The notes beneath the pieces were generated by a model that was given only the letters and a program-made list of their open reading frames with translations, ran no database searches and was not told the DNA's origin. From contig NZ_VDEZ01000004.1 of assembly GCF_017922435.1 (NCBI RefSeq), forward strand, positions 1 through 64,000: a DNA stretch of 64,000 nt, given 5' to 3'. Shown one piece after another: positions 45,891 to 54,953 of this stretch. This DNA comes from Thalassospira sp. ER-Se-21-Dark. GTDB lineage: Bacteria; Pseudomonadota; Alphaproteobacteria; Rhodospirillales; Thalassospiraceae. Made by a program: the position numbers and the translations under genes. Within the stretch, counting starts at the first letter, position 1. Each line of letters starts with the position of its first letter.

Positions 45891-47678
45891 ATGCCGACAT
45901 TCCTGAAATCCATATTTGCAAGCGCGGTCTTGCTCCTTGTGACCCACTCGGCGGCATGGGCGGCGGACGACGTGCCATCGCTTGATACCTGGTCGATGGC
46001 CATCGGTCTGGTTGGCGGGTTGGCCCTGTTTTTATACGGGATGGATCATCTTGCAGGCGCGCTTAAAACCCTTGCCGGGGCAAGGTTGCGCCGCGTTTTG
46101 TCTGGCATGACGCGCAATCGCATTTGGGCCGCAGTTTCGGGCGCGGTCATTACCGGGTTGGTTCAATCCTCAAGTGTTACGACCGTGCTGGTGGTCGGTT
46201 TTGTGTCGGCTGGACTGATGCCGTTTGCGCAATCGATTGCCGTGATCATGGGGGCCAATGTCGGCAGTACCCTGACCGCGCAAATCATCGCCTTTCGGAT
46301 TGATGCCATCGCCCCGCTTGTCATCGCGATTGGCTTTGCCATGACGATGCTGGCCGATCGCAAGCGGTTTACGCTGATCGGCAAGGCCGTGCTTGGCATG
46401 GGGATGCTGTTCTTTGGCATGGGCATGATGAGTGACGCCATGGAACCGCTTCGAACCTATGGCCCGTTCATCGATGTGATGGGCCAGATGCGCAACCCGT
46501 TCCTCGCCATGCTGGTCGCGGCGGCGTTCACTGCGCTGGTGCAATCCAGTGCCGCGACCATGGGGATTGTCATTGTTCTGGCCGGGCAGGGGCTGGTGCC
46601 TCTTGATAGCGGGATCGCGCTTATTTTCGGGGCCAATATTGGTACCTGCGTTACCGCCCTTCTGGTGACGATTGGCAAGAACCGCGATGCGTTTCGAACC
46701 GCCCTTGGTCATATCCTGTTTAACCTGGTCGGGGTTTTGATCTGGCTGCCCTTTATTGATCATCTGGTGAGGCTTGTGGAGTTCATTACCACCGGACGCA
46801 CTGCCGAAACCGTCGACATCGCACGCGAAATTGCCAACGCGCACACCATTTTCAATGTTGCCAATGTCATCCTGATGATCGGCTTTGTCCCCTTGATCGC
46901 ACGCCTGATTGAAAAGCTGGTCCCGGCCGAAATCGATACCGAACCGCGCCTCAGCCCGGAGCCGAAATACGTCATCCACGAACTGACCATAGCCCCGGCA
47001 GCAGCCCTTAGTTTGTTGCGTAATGAAGTCATGCATATGGGCGATGTGGTGATTGATGTCGTGCGCCGGGGGCGTGAAAACCTGCGCAACCCGACACGAC
47101 CAAAGCTTGAAAAGCTTGGCGAACTGGATGACGGGGTCGATAGCCTGCAAGACGCAATTGCGCTGTTTGCGGCAAAACTGCCGCGCGCGGAACTGCTGCC
47201 CGGCGACGTCAACCGTATGCAGAACGAGCTTGCGGTCAGCAACCATCTTGAAGCCGTTGGTGATCTGATCAGCGAGGAAATGGTCAAGCTGGTCGGCGAA
47301 TGGCTTGATATTCGCCACATGCCATCAGACGAAAACCGCCAGAAAATGGCAGAGCTTTACGAGATCGCCGAAGATTGCCTGAAACAGGCGATGACCGCCT
47401 TTTCCGCCGAGGATATGGAAGCCGCCAATCGTGTGCTTAATCGCAAGGCAGAGTTCACCACCAAACTTGATACGACGCTGCGCAAGGTCAGTGATGAAAT
47501 CGGCCCGCGTGATCTTGATATTCGCCGTTACCGGATTGAGGTCGCGATGGTCGAACGCATCAACCGCCTGTATGAGCGCGCACGCCGGATTGCCCATGCG
47601 ACAATCGCGATTAAAAATCAGCAGGAACCAGCGCCAACGGAACAAAACGCGGCATCGACCATCGCCGATGCCATGTAA
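45891..47678 (+). CDS. Na/Pi cotransporter family protein with PhoU-like C-domain
   Basis: A 595-residue membrane protein. A signal-like first helix (residues 3-23, ending AWAADD) is followed by two inverted PNaS repeats marked by LVQSSSVTTVLVVGF and LVQSSAATMGIVIVL, with about eight to ten TM helices. A helical PhoU-like cytoplasmic domain covers residues from about 350 to the end. It probably imports or exports phosphate with sodium. The ATG at 45891 is chosen for the clean signal-like N-terminus; 45849 is an alternative. Confidence 0.92.
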   Translation: MPTFLKSIFASAVLLLVTHSAAWAADDVPSLDTWSMAIGLVGGLALFLYGMDHLAGALKTLAGARLRRVLSGMTRNRIWAAVSGAVITGLVQSSSVTTVLVVGFVSAGLMPFAQSIAVIMGANVGSTLTAQIIAFRIDAIAPLVIAIGFAMTMLADRKRFTLIGKAVLGMGMLFFGMGMMSDAMEPLRTYGPFIDVMGQMRNPFLAMLVAAAFTALVQSSAATMGIVIVLAGQGLVPLDSGIALIFGANIGTCVTALLVTIGKNRDAFRTALGHILFNLVGVLIWLPFIDHLVRLVEFITTGRTAETVDIAREIANAHTIFNVANVILMIGFVPLIARLIEKLVPAEIDTEPRLSPEPKYVIHELTIAPAAALSLLRNEVMHMGDVVIDVVRRGRENLRNPTRPKLEKLGELDDGVDSLQDAIALFAAKLPRAELLPGDVNRMQNELAVSNHLEAVGDLISEEMVKLVGEWLDIRHMPSDENRQKMAELYEIAEDCLKQAMTAFSAEDMEAANRVLNRKAEFTTKLDTTLRKVSDEIGPRDLDIRRYRIEVAMVERINRLYERARRIAHATIAIKNQQEPAPTEQNAASTIADAM

Positions 47679-47690
47679 TGTTCTGGTGCC

Positions 47691-48143
47691 TTAACGGTCG
47701 GCAGGCGGGGTATTGATGTCCTTTTGCATCACCGTGACGTCGCAGGCGCGATAGCCAAGATGGCGATAGAAATCCTGTGTCGCATGGTTATCCGCGCGCA
47801 CCATCAATTGCATCCGCCAGACACCCTGATCGCGCAGCCAGTTTTCCCCGACCTCCATCAGACGACGACCCAGTCCTGATTTCTGCAAGGTTGGCGTAAC
47901 CGCCATATAATAGATCCAGCCACGGTGCCCGTCATGCCCGGCCATGATCGAACCGATAATGTTATCACTGTTATCTTCCCAGACGAAAAGGGTCGCTTCC
48001 TTGCTTTCAATGGCGAACCGGACATCCCATTCCGGTGGATTATACGGGCGATAAAGCCCGGTTTCCTGCCAAAGGGCTGTTAATGCGGGGATATCATCAA
48101 GGGTCGCGGTTCTGGAGGCGGGTTTTGGGGCGGTGGTCGTCAT
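47691..48143 (-). CDS. GNAT acetyltransferase (YpeA-like)
   Basis: A 150-residue single-domain GNAT. GWIYYMAVTPTLQKSGLGRRLMEVGENWL is strand 4 and the acetyl-CoA pyrophosphate loop (split here: QKSGLGRRLM), and VRADNHATQDFYRHLGY is motif B. The N-terminal TLDDIPALTALWQETGL fits YpeA-like proteins. The ATG at 48143 has GAAAGAAG upstream; a 26-codon extension is rejected. Substrate unknown. It is convergent with the Na/Pi gene, 12 nt away. Confidence 0.9.
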   Translation of the reverse strand: MTTTAPKPASRTATLDDIPALTALWQETGLYRPYNPPEWDVRFAIESKEATLFVWEDNSDNIIGSIMAGHDGHRGWIYYMAVTPTLQKSGLGRRLMEVGENWLRDQGVWRMQLMVRADNHATQDFYRHLGYRACDVTVMQKDINTPPADR

Positions 48144-48239
48144 GGTGCTTCTTTCATGGGGCGCGTTACAGAAGCGCGTAACAATGCTTGGATTACGCAA
48201 AGCCGTCAAACCCAATTGCATGACAAGCCAATGAAGTTA

Positions 48240-48279
48240 AACGCCAAAACGCAAAACGCCCCCAAGGGGAGCCTTGGGG
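48240..48279 (-). terminator. terminator of the His-rich protein gene
   Basis: CCCCAAGG (48260-48267) pairs with CCTTGGGG (48272-48279) around a GGAG loop. On the minus strand it is followed by GCGTTTTGCGTTTTGG, two T-runs. A second GC-rich dyad (GTCCGGGG/CCCCGGAC, about 48289-48327) lies between it and the gene. Confidence 0.75.
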
Positions 48280-48355
48280 ACGCAGGCGGGTCCGGGGTAT
48301 CGGTTGGGATTGGGGAAGTCCCCGGACCGGGGAAGGCCAGGTTTTGACCGACCGA

Positions 48356-49006
48356 TCAGCTGATCGGGCGACCGGTCACGCTGCTCAGTTCCATTTCGCG
48401 GACAATGTCGCCCGCCTGATTGGTGACGGTGGCGCTATAAGTGCCACGCGGGGTTTCGGTAATGTCACCCAGTTTAAGCTCGCCATTGCCAAACCGGATC
48501 ACCATCGCATTGGCCAGAAGCGTCATCTGATCAGCGGTGAATTTGCGATCAAAACGTGCGGCCTTGTCTTTGTTCGGTTTGCCGATCAGTTTGCGCAGGT
48601 CATGGCGGGTGCCGCGATCCATGCGGCCGGTTTTTTCATCAAATTTCAAAACCTCGACCACATCACCACTGGCATTAAGCAAGACAACATCAATCTTGCC
48701 AGCCTGTTCGGATGCCTTGGCATCACCGGTCTTGAGGTTGGAGTCACCCATTTTCAAAAGCATCGCATCAACCAGCGTGCGGGCTTCATCGGTGGTCAAT
48801 GGCACGGCGCGTGCGCGGCCTTCGCCATGGAACATTCCGCCTTTGCCGTGTTTGCCATGTTCGCGGTATTCACCGTGTTCACCGCGCATATATTCGCCTT
48901 TATGGTCGCGTTCGCCAGGCGATGCATAAGCCGCTGCAAACGGGGTTGCGATCATGGTGGTGGCAATCAGGGCCGCGGCAAGTTTAAGGGTGGTTTTGCG
49001 TTTCAT
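48356..49006 (-). CDS. periplasmic His-rich protein, divergent to two-component system
   Basis: A 216-residue exported protein, signal peptide cleaved near residue 28 (AAAYA-SP). A His/Glu/Lys/Gly-rich segment follows at residues 34-60, with eight or so His in GEHGEYREHGKHGKGG-type repeats, likely a metal-binding region. The rest contains two related halves, each like VDAMLLKMGDSNLKTGD and ANAMVIRFGNGELKLGD followed by strands ending in GDVVEVLKFD or GDIVREMEL, suggesting a duplicated PepSY-like fold. The ATG at 49006 is chosen for GAGG upstream. It is probably the target of the adjacent regulator. Confidence 0.82.
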   Translation of the reverse strand: MKRKTTLKLAAALIATTMIATPFAAAYASPGERDHKGEYMRGEHGEYREHGKHGKGGMFHGEGRARAVPLTTDEARTLVDAMLLKMGDSNLKTGDAKASEQAGKIDVVLLNASGDVVEVLKFDEKTGRMDRGTRHDLRKLIGKPNKDKAARFDRKFTADQMTLLANAMVIRFGNGELKLGDITETPRGTYSATVTNQAGDIVREMELSSVTGRPIS

Positions 49007-49216
49007 CGGGGACCTCATCATGTTTGTGGGGGATCAATGTGTTGAAGCCCGTTATCGCCTATGATTGTCGCGAAATGATCCCGGCGAACGGGCAAAATGG
49101 TCGCAAGCTTTGCCAAAAGGCCGTTTTGCGACAATCTGATACAAATTGCCGTTTCTGCCGGAACTGCCGACGCGTTAGGTTAGGCTTCACAGACGATTTT
49201 GATTTCAGGACCGCAT

Positions 49217-49942
49217 ATGAGCGACCAGCCCCACATTCTTGTTGTCGATGATCATCGTGATATCCGTGACCTTCTGGGGCGGTATCTGCGCCAGCATGAA
49301 TATCGCGTGACGCTGGCATCAGACGGGCGCGAGTTGCGCAAACTGATGGCCGATAACATCGCACCCGACCTGATTGTGCTTGATCTGATGATGCCCGGTG
49401 AAGACGGGCTGAGTTTGTGTCGCTGGCTGCGCGAAAACTATGATGTGCCAGTCGTGATGCTGACCGCCCTTGGCGAGGAAACCGATCGTATCATCGGTCT
49501 TGAAATGGGCGCGGATGATTATCTGGCCAAGCCGTTTAATCCGCGCGAACTTCTGGCCCGGATCAAGGCCGTGATGCGGCGTGCGCAAAGTCTTCCGGTC
49601 GGGCGCAAGGGACCGCTTCCGGGCGGGCAGGTGCATTTTGACCGTTGGGTGCTGGATCGTACCCGCCATGAATTGCGCGATGCCAATGATGTGGTTGTAC
49701 CGCTCAGTGCCGGGGAATATGGCCTGCTTTGTGCCTTTGTCGAACATCCCAACATGGTGCTTAACCGTGATCAGTTGCTTGACCTGACCCGTGGGCGCGA
49801 AGCGGTGCCGTTTGATCGCAGCATCGATAATCAGGTCAGCCGCCTGCGCAAAAAGATCGAACTTGACGCCAGGAACCCGACCCTGATCAAAACCGTCTGG
49901 GGCGGGGGATACATGTTCACCTGCGAGGTGACCGAGAAATGA
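49217..49942 (+). CDS. OmpR-family response regulator
   Basis: A 241-residue response regulator. The receiver domain has ILVVDDHRDIRDLL, the phospho-acceptor Asp in LIVLDLMMPGEDG and the Lys in YLAKPFNPREL. A winged-helix C-domain follows (LSAGEYGLLCAFVEHPN, IDNQVSRLRKKIE, WGGGYMF). The ATG at 49217 has AGGA upstream. Its stop overlaps the start of the kinase gene (ATGA). It is divergent from the His-rich protein gene. Confidence 0.95.
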   Translation: MSDQPHILVVDDHRDIRDLLGRYLRQHEYRVTLASDGRELRKLMADNIAPDLIVLDLMMPGEDGLSLCRWLRENYDVPVVMLTALGEETDRIIGLEMGADDYLAKPFNPRELLARIKAVMRRAQSLPVGRKGPLPGGQVHFDRWVLDRTRHELRDANDVVVPLSAGEYGLLCAFVEHPNMVLNRDQLLDLTRGREAVPFDRSIDNQVSRLRKKIELDARNPTLIKTVWGGGYMFTCEVTEK

Positions 49943-51489
49943 CCAAGCGCCGTCTGATCAAACGCCTTTGGCCGCAAAGTCTGACCGCGCAGCTTGTCTG
50001 TTTGCTGTTGGGTGCGATCATCCTGACCCACATCGTTCTTGGTGTCATGCTGGCCGAAGAACGCCGGGATGCGGTGGCGTCTGAGCGGCGTGGCTATGCC
50101 CTTTCAAGGGTGGCGGCAATTTCACGCATTCTGACAACAACGCCGCGTGATAACTGGGCCGATGTGTTGCGCGTGGCGCAATCACCACAAAACCGCCTGC
50201 GGCTGGTGCCGGAAAGTGATGTGGTTTCCGGTGACGGATTTACCTCGGACACGCTGACCCAGCGTTTGAACGAGGCACTGGACCTTGAAACCGGGGTTCC
50301 GGCGCGGGTTGAAATCCTGTCTGAGGATGAATGCTGGACGGAACGTAAAACACTCCGGCGTGAAAAGGATGCGTTTCTGGAACGTGACCGCATGGAACGA
50401 TCCGGCCACGACGATGACCATCATGATCGCGATGATGACCGTGATGATGATCGCCGCGCACCCTGGTCGTTGCGCTATCTGGACCGGTTTGATTGCGATA
50501 CCTCGCCGGTGATGCGCCTTGTTGTGCCGATCAGGATCCTTGGTCCGAACGGGGAGCCAACCGGCACAGAACCCGATGTCTGGCTGGAAGCCATGATTGG
50601 CGGCGTCGTCTCGCCACCGTGGTTTGTGTTCGACAACCTTTTGCGTGTTCTGGCATCCGGGCTTGTCATTGCCGTGATCGCCTTTTTCCTGGCGCGCCGG
50701 ATATCGCGGTCCTGGGATGTGTTGACCCGTGCGGCGGATCGCGTCGGGCGGGGGGATTATCCCGAACCGGTGCCTGAAACCGGCCCGATTGAAATCAGAC
50801 GCGCCACAAGGGCCTTTAACCGGATGACCGCGCGCCTCAAACGCTTTGTCGAGGATCGCACAAGGATGCTGGCCGCCATTTCGCATGATCTGCGCACACC
50901 GATCACGTCGCTGCGTTTGCGCGCCGAATTTGTCGATGATCCGGAAAACCGTGCGCGTATCATCGAAACCCTTGATGAAATGGAACAGATGGTCGAAGCG
51001 GCGATGACCTTTGCCCGCGAAGAAACCGCGAATGAGGAAACCCGCAAAATCGATCTGACCGCCCTTGTTGAATCCGCGGTCGAGGATCTGGCAGAAACCG
51101 GACGACCAATCAGATATATTGGCGAGGTAGATACCCGGGTTTATCCGTGCCGGCCGCTTTCGATCAAACGCGCCTTTGGCAATCTGGTGTCCAATGCCCT
51201 TAACTTCGGCGATACGGTCGAGGTTGCGGTGCGCGATGCCGATGACGGCGGCCTGTGGATCGAAATTGCCGATGATGGGCCTGGGATACCGGTCGAACAA
51301 CGCGAACAGGTGTTTGAGCCGTTCTTCAGGATTGAAGCGTCACGCAATCGTGATACCGGCGGTATTGGTCTTGGGATGGCAATCGCGCGAACCGCCGTCC
51401 GGGCGCATGGCGGTGAAATATATCTTGAAGACTCCCGGAAAGGCGGGCTTTTGGCGCGTATTTACCTGCCACCGGCACAGCCGCAATAA
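49939..51489 (+). CDS. EnvZ-like sensor histidine kinase with Asp/His-rich sensor loop
   Basis: A 516-residue membrane kinase. TM1 is about residues 16-38; the periplasmic domain runs to about 232; TM2 is about 234-252, then HAMP, the H-box AISHDLRTPITSLRLRAEF (His316), N-box NLVSNALNFGD, G1 ADDGPGIPVEQR and G2 GGIGLGMAIARTAVRAHGG. Within the periplasmic domain, residues 157-173 form a run of only His, Asp and Arg, a likely divalent-metal sensor. It is translationally coupled to the response regulator. Confidence 0.94.
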   Translation: MTKRRLIKRLWPQSLTAQLVCLLLGAIILTHIVLGVMLAEERRDAVASERRGYALSRVAAISRILTTTPRDNWADVLRVAQSPQNRLRLVPESDVVSGDGFTSDTLTQRLNEALDLETGVPARVEILSEDECWTERKTLRREKDAFLERDRMERSGHDDDHHDRDDDRDDDRRAPWSLRYLDRFDCDTSPVMRLVVPIRILGPNGEPTGTEPDVWLEAMIGGVVSPPWFVFDNLLRVLASGLVIAVIAFFLARRISRSWDVLTRAADRVGRGDYPEPVPETGPIEIRRATRAFNRMTARLKRFVEDRTRMLAAISHDLRTPITSLRLRAEFVDDPENRARIIETLDEMEQMVEAAMTFAREETANEETRKIDLTALVESAVEDLAETGRPIRYIGEVDTRVYPCRPLSIKRAFGNLVSNALNFGDTVEVAVRDADDGGLWIEIADDGPGIPVEQREQVFEPFFRIEASRNRDTGGIGLGMAIARTAVRAHGGEIYLEDSRKGGLLARIYLPPAQPQ

Positions 51490-51715
51490 CGTTGAATTCA
51501 GTCGTTTTGAGACTGCGTAATTCCGGTGCCGGAAAAGTGCGACAGTTTTTTGACAGATAGCCCTTGCGTTTTAAGTGACCAATAGTCATTTGTTTGCCGG
51601 AAAATAACTGTTTCCAAATCAATAATTGCTAAATTGCATTGCTGTTCTATTTAGGGTCTGGATTTGAACCAACGGCAGTGCGACAATCAAGCAGACGAAC
51701 GGACGGAGCGTGCCC

Positions 51716-53020
51716 ATGACCAACAACCAGTCTTCATCCGGCGTGGTAACCCCGCTTCCCGGAACCAACAACGCGCAGGCCGCGCGTGGCTTTGTGCGCT
51801 CTGTTAACGACTGGCTGATGGAATGTGCGCTTGATGATACCGACATCAGCGACCTTCTATCTGGCATGGCCAGCCGTCTGGTCGCATCGGGAATCCCGAT
51901 TGATCGCGTCATGGTCGCGTTCAAGACCCTGCATCCGCTGTATGAAGGTGTCTCGTATATCTGGACCAAGGAAAACGGCCAGGTTGTACGCACCACCCAT
52001 ATGGGCGATGACAACAAGGACCGCGACTGGGCTGAAAGCCCGATGAAATGGATGCTTGATAGCGATGTCAGCTTCATGCGCCGTCATCTTATTGGTCCGA
52101 GTGCGGTTGTCGATTTCCCGATCCTTGAAACTTTCCGCCGCCAACGGGGCACGGACTATTACGCCCTGATGACCCCGTTCGTGACCGACAGCGACAGTAC
52201 GCTCAATAGCAACCGCATCTTCATGACCTATCTGACGCGGCGTCCCAGCGGTTTCTCGGACGAGGATCTGGCGATCCTGTCTGGTATTCAGCGCCGCTTT
52301 GCCGTGTCGTGCAAAATGCGCATCAACCACGAAGAAACCCGCACCATTCTGGAAACCTATCTTGGCACCGATGCCGGGCAACGTGTCCGCAATGGTCAGA
52401 TCAAACTGGGCGACAGCACCAAAACCCGTGCAGTGATCTGGTTTTCGGATATGCGCAACTCGACCTCGGTTGCGACCCATGTCGGTGATGATGCGTTTCT
52501 TGGTGAAATGAATGATTTCTTCGGCGCAACAGCCGGTGCCGTGCTCAAGCACGGTGGGCAGGTTTTGCGCTATATCGGGGATGCGACCTTGGCAATCTTC
52601 CCGATTGGCGACGATGAAAACAATCTTGAACAGGCATGTGTGTCTGCCGTCTATGCCGCTGCCGAAGCACAGCTCAATATCGATGCACTTAATGCCAAAC
52701 GCGAAGAAGAAGGCAAGCCATCCTTTGATTATGGCCTTGGCATGCATGTTGGCGATGTCATTTACGGCAATGTCGGCGTGTCGGAACGTGTTGATTTTAC
52801 CGTGGTCGGCCAGGCGGCAAACGAAGCAGCCCGCATCGAACAGCTTACCAAGCAACTTGGTCGGCGTGTTCTGGTCAGTTCGACCGTTGCCCGGTTCATT
52901 TCCTGCCCGACAGAGGAAATGGGCGCGTTTGAGCTTCAGGGGACGGGCGTCAGTCTCAAACTGTTTGCCCCGGACTTCGCCGAGGCCTGCCACCGTATCG
53001 AACTGATGCGTGCGGGATAG
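51716..53020 (+). CDS. adenylate/guanylate cyclase (class III) with N-terminal sensor region
   Basis: A 434-residue protein. Residues about 20-215 form a GAF-like/helical input region (FPILETFRRQRGTDYYALMTPF is typical of cyclases of this layout). The class III catalytic domain follows, about 240-400: VIWFSDMRNST with the first metal Asp, LRYIGDATLAIFP with the second, GMHVGDVIYGNVG, and RVDFTVVGQAANEAARIE with the transition-state Asn/Arg region. It is soluble. The ATG at 51716 is preferred over the GTG at 51710. It ends 7 nt from the convergent end of the reb locus. Confidence 0.93.
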   Translation: MTNNQSSSGVVTPLPGTNNAQAARGFVRSVNDWLMECALDDTDISDLLSGMASRLVASGIPIDRVMVAFKTLHPLYEGVSYIWTKENGQVVRTTHMGDDNKDRDWAESPMKWMLDSDVSFMRRHLIGPSAVVDFPILETFRRQRGTDYYALMTPFVTDSDSTLNSNRIFMTYLTRRPSGFSDEDLAILSGIQRRFAVSCKMRINHEETRTILETYLGTDAGQRVRNGQIKLGDSTKTRAVIWFSDMRNSTSVATHVGDDAFLGEMNDFFGATAGAVLKHGGQVLRYIGDATLAIFPIGDDENNLEQACVSAVYAAAEAQLNIDALNAKREEEGKPSFDYGLGMHVGDVIYGNVGVSERVDFTVVGQAANEAARIEQLTKQLGRRVLVSSTVARFISCPTEEMGAFELQGTGVSLKLFAPDFAEACHRIELMRAG

Positions 53021-53027
53021 GACTTCG

Positions 53028-53555
53028 TTACTTTCTCACCAATGCAGCAATCAAATAGAAGCAGCCAGTAAGTAATCTTATCCAAAAGCTGAGGCTTATG
53101 GCGGTTGAAAATACCGGAATGAATGCAAGGAAGAAGCAAACCGCAGTAGGCAGCTCTTGCTGGTAAAGGGCTGCGAATGAGCCGAAAGCCAAGACCGGAC
53201 CAAAGAATACTCCAGTAACGTAGGCGAAAAATCGCTTAATGGGGTTTGGTGTCATCGCGATCTTGAGGTGAAACTCTCCCCGCAGAATATCAGGGATAAA
53301 TGGGATCAGCGCGTAAAGGTTCAACGCAAATATGCCGACATAGATTGCCCAAATGGCATCGGGAGAAAGATGCAAGTCAATAAAGGTGCTGGCGGCTTCG
53401 TTTTGGAATACGTCAATAAACGCGAGCAGCACGACTGCCAATAGTGGCGCAAGAACGACTTTTTGAGCTCTCTTACTGTAGGTGTTCCACATCCCAAGAC
53501 TGTAGTTCGCGAAGACAATGCGCGCAATTGAATTTCGGTTCCTATTGATAGTCAC
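53028..53555 (-). CDS. small membrane protein at the 3' end of the reb locus
   Basis: A 175-residue protein with four hydrophobic segments (near residues 32-52, 68-88, 105-128, 136-170) and a basic N-terminus. No known family recognised. Its GTG start overlaps the stop of the last RebB gene by 4 nt (GTGA), which suggests coupled translation with the reb genes. Its codon use is AT-richer than the reb genes, so late addition is possible. It could act in release or immunity, but nothing in the sequence proves this. Confidence 0.7.
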   Translation of the reverse strand: MTINRNRNSIARIVFANYSLGMWNTYSKRAQKVVLAPLLAVVLLAFIDVFQNEAASTFIDLHLSPDAIWAIYVGIFALNLYALIPFIPDILRGEFHLKIAMTPNPIKRFFAYVTGVFFGPVLAFGSFAALYQQELPTAVCFFLAFIPVFSTAISLSFWIRLLTGCFYLIAALVRK

Positions 53556-54139
53556 GCGAGACTATCAAAATCCTTCACCACCGAACTGGCTGACGTGCCG
53601 ACCTTGGAAAAGGTTGTCTGGGCGTCGCCGACTGCCTTGGTTGCTGCCTCGATGATTTTCGAATAAGGATCGACTTCCTTTGTGGCCAGCATCTGTTGCA
53701 TGGCGACACCGGTGGTGGCGGATGCCATCGACATGATATTGCGCAGATAATCCGTGGAATCCTGCACCGCATAGGCGGCGGCCTGGGCAACCTTTTGATA
53801 GGCCACACCATTGGCGCCGGGGATCGCACCGTTCAGAACCGCATGGTTGGTCGTGCCGACAGCCTGCACGATCTGCGGGTTCAATGCCGTGCTGAGCGGC
53901 GGTGTGCCCGGCGGATTGTCCGGGGTTGCGGGATCAGACGGTGATGCCGGTTTGTTTGCATCATCCTTGTCATCGGCCTTTTTATCGCCGTTCGCAGCGC
54001 CACCGTCCTTCGCGTCTGCTGCGTTTTTGTCGCCGTCACCGTCCTTGTCTGCGGGGGACGCGGCTTTGTCCGGCTCATTGCCCTGATCTTTGTTTTCAGC
54101 TTTCGGATCTTCGTTCTGTTTTGCGTCGTCGTCTGCCAT
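53552..54139 (-). CDS. RebB-domain R-body protein with acidic N-terminal extension
   Basis: A 195-residue protein. Residues 1-90 are a disordered Asp/Lys/Ala-rich extension (many Asp-Lys-Asp units). From about residue 92 a diverged RebB domain follows: LNPQIVQAVGTTNHAVLNG, then AYQKVAQAAAYAVQDSTDYLRN and ATTGVAMQQMLATK. The AVGTTN and AIPGANGVAYQ words align with AVTQxN and APAxAMGxxYQ of its paralogues. ATG at 54139 with GAGG upstream. It is the most unusual member and may cap or regulate ribbon assembly (inference). Confidence 0.82.
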   Translation of the reverse strand: MADDDAKQNEDPKAENKDQGNEPDKAASPADKDGDGDKNAADAKDGGAANGDKKADDKDDANKPASPSDPATPDNPPGTPPLSTALNPQIVQAVGTTNHAVLNGAIPGANGVAYQKVAQAAAYAVQDSTDYLRNIMSMASATTGVAMQQMLATKEVDPYSKIIEAATKAVGDAQTTFSKVGTSASSVVKDFDSLA

Positions 54140-54224
54140 CGAAAACCTCATATGCAACGGGTCAAAAGACCGGTTTGATTATCTCTGTCGGGACGGGTCA
54201 GGAGCCATAAAATCTGCGGGCGCG

Positions 54225-54485
54225 CTATTCGCCGCTTTTGCCGCCGCCCATGCCACCGCCAGTACTTTCCAGGATCATACGGCAGGCGCTTGATGTGACG
54301 GCGTTGCCGATCTGCTGCAGGCCCCCTTGGGTCTGCATGGCGTTTTGCATCGACAGACTGATGGAATGTGCCATCGTCTGATACACAAGCCCCATGGCCT
54401 GTGCCGGTGCTTCGCCCAGAACCTTGACGTTGTTCTGGGTCACCGCATCGGTGATTTGTGAGTTTACAGGGGTGTTGTCTGCCAT
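54225..54485 (-). CDS. RebB family R-body protein
   Basis: An 86-residue RebB protein. The conserved block reads VNSQITDAVTQNNVKVLGEA, then PAQAMGLVYQTMAHS and NAMQTQGGLQQIGNAVTS. It ends with a Gly-rich tail (GGGMGGGKSGE). R-body subunits of this family polymerise into coiled proteinaceous ribbons in Caedibacter and others. GAGGG precedes the ATG. It lies 86 nt upstream of the acidic RebB protein gene in transcription order. Confidence 0.93.
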   Translation of the reverse strand: MADNTPVNSQITDAVTQNNVKVLGEAPAQAMGLVYQTMAHSISLSMQNAMQTQGGLQQIGNAVTSSACRMILESTGGGMGGGKSGE

Positions 54486-54543
54486 TTCACGCCCTCATGT
54501 TTTGACCGTATTTGGTCCGGGCAGGACCAGACGGATCATGTGC

Positions 54544-54867
54544 CTAGCGGCGGGTTGCTGCCAAAATTACGAGTAGTGTCAAAAGCGCGTCGCTGTTGTC
54601 GGACTGGCCGAGTTTGGCTGTTGCTTGCGCACCCGCCATGGTGTTGACGGAATAAAGCTGCATCACGCCCTGATTGGTGGCGGCTTGCGAACACATCGAT
54701 GCCTGTTGCTGTGCCTGAACAGCGTTCTGGAACAGGATCGATGTTGAATGGGCCGCACTTTGGTAAATCGCACCCATCGCATTCGCAGGCGCGGAACCAA
54801 GAACACTGACCGCACTCTGGGTCACAGAGTCTGTAATCTGACCATTCACCGGGGTTGGAATTGCCAT
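54544..54867 (-). CDS. RebB family R-body protein, long form
   Basis: A 107-residue RebB protein of the long subgroup. It shares the start PTPVNGQITDSVTQ, the APANAMGAIYQSAAHS block, the QAATNQGVMQLYSVNTMAGA segment and a hydrophobic tail ALLTLLVILAATRR with the three large paralogues near 56-57.6 kb. An unusual SMCSQ near residue 60 introduces Cys. A perfect GGAGG lies ahead of the ATG. Confidence 0.93.
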   Translation of the reverse strand: MAIPTPVNGQITDSVTQSAVSVLGSAPANAMGAIYQSAAHSTSILFQNAVQAQQQASMCSQAATNQGVMQLYSVNTMAGAQATAKLGQSDNSDALLTLLVILAATRR

Positions 54868-54953
54868 GTTATCCTCCGAAAAAGCGATCGGTCTGACCGC
54901 ACATCTCTAGACGTCGCACGGACGTGATTGTGATCAATTAGAGTTTGTTGTGC

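Noticed and set aside
46170-47318. 382-residue minus-strand frame inside the Na/Pi symporter gene
   Set aside because: It is His/Gln/Asp-rich translation of antisense codons without homology.
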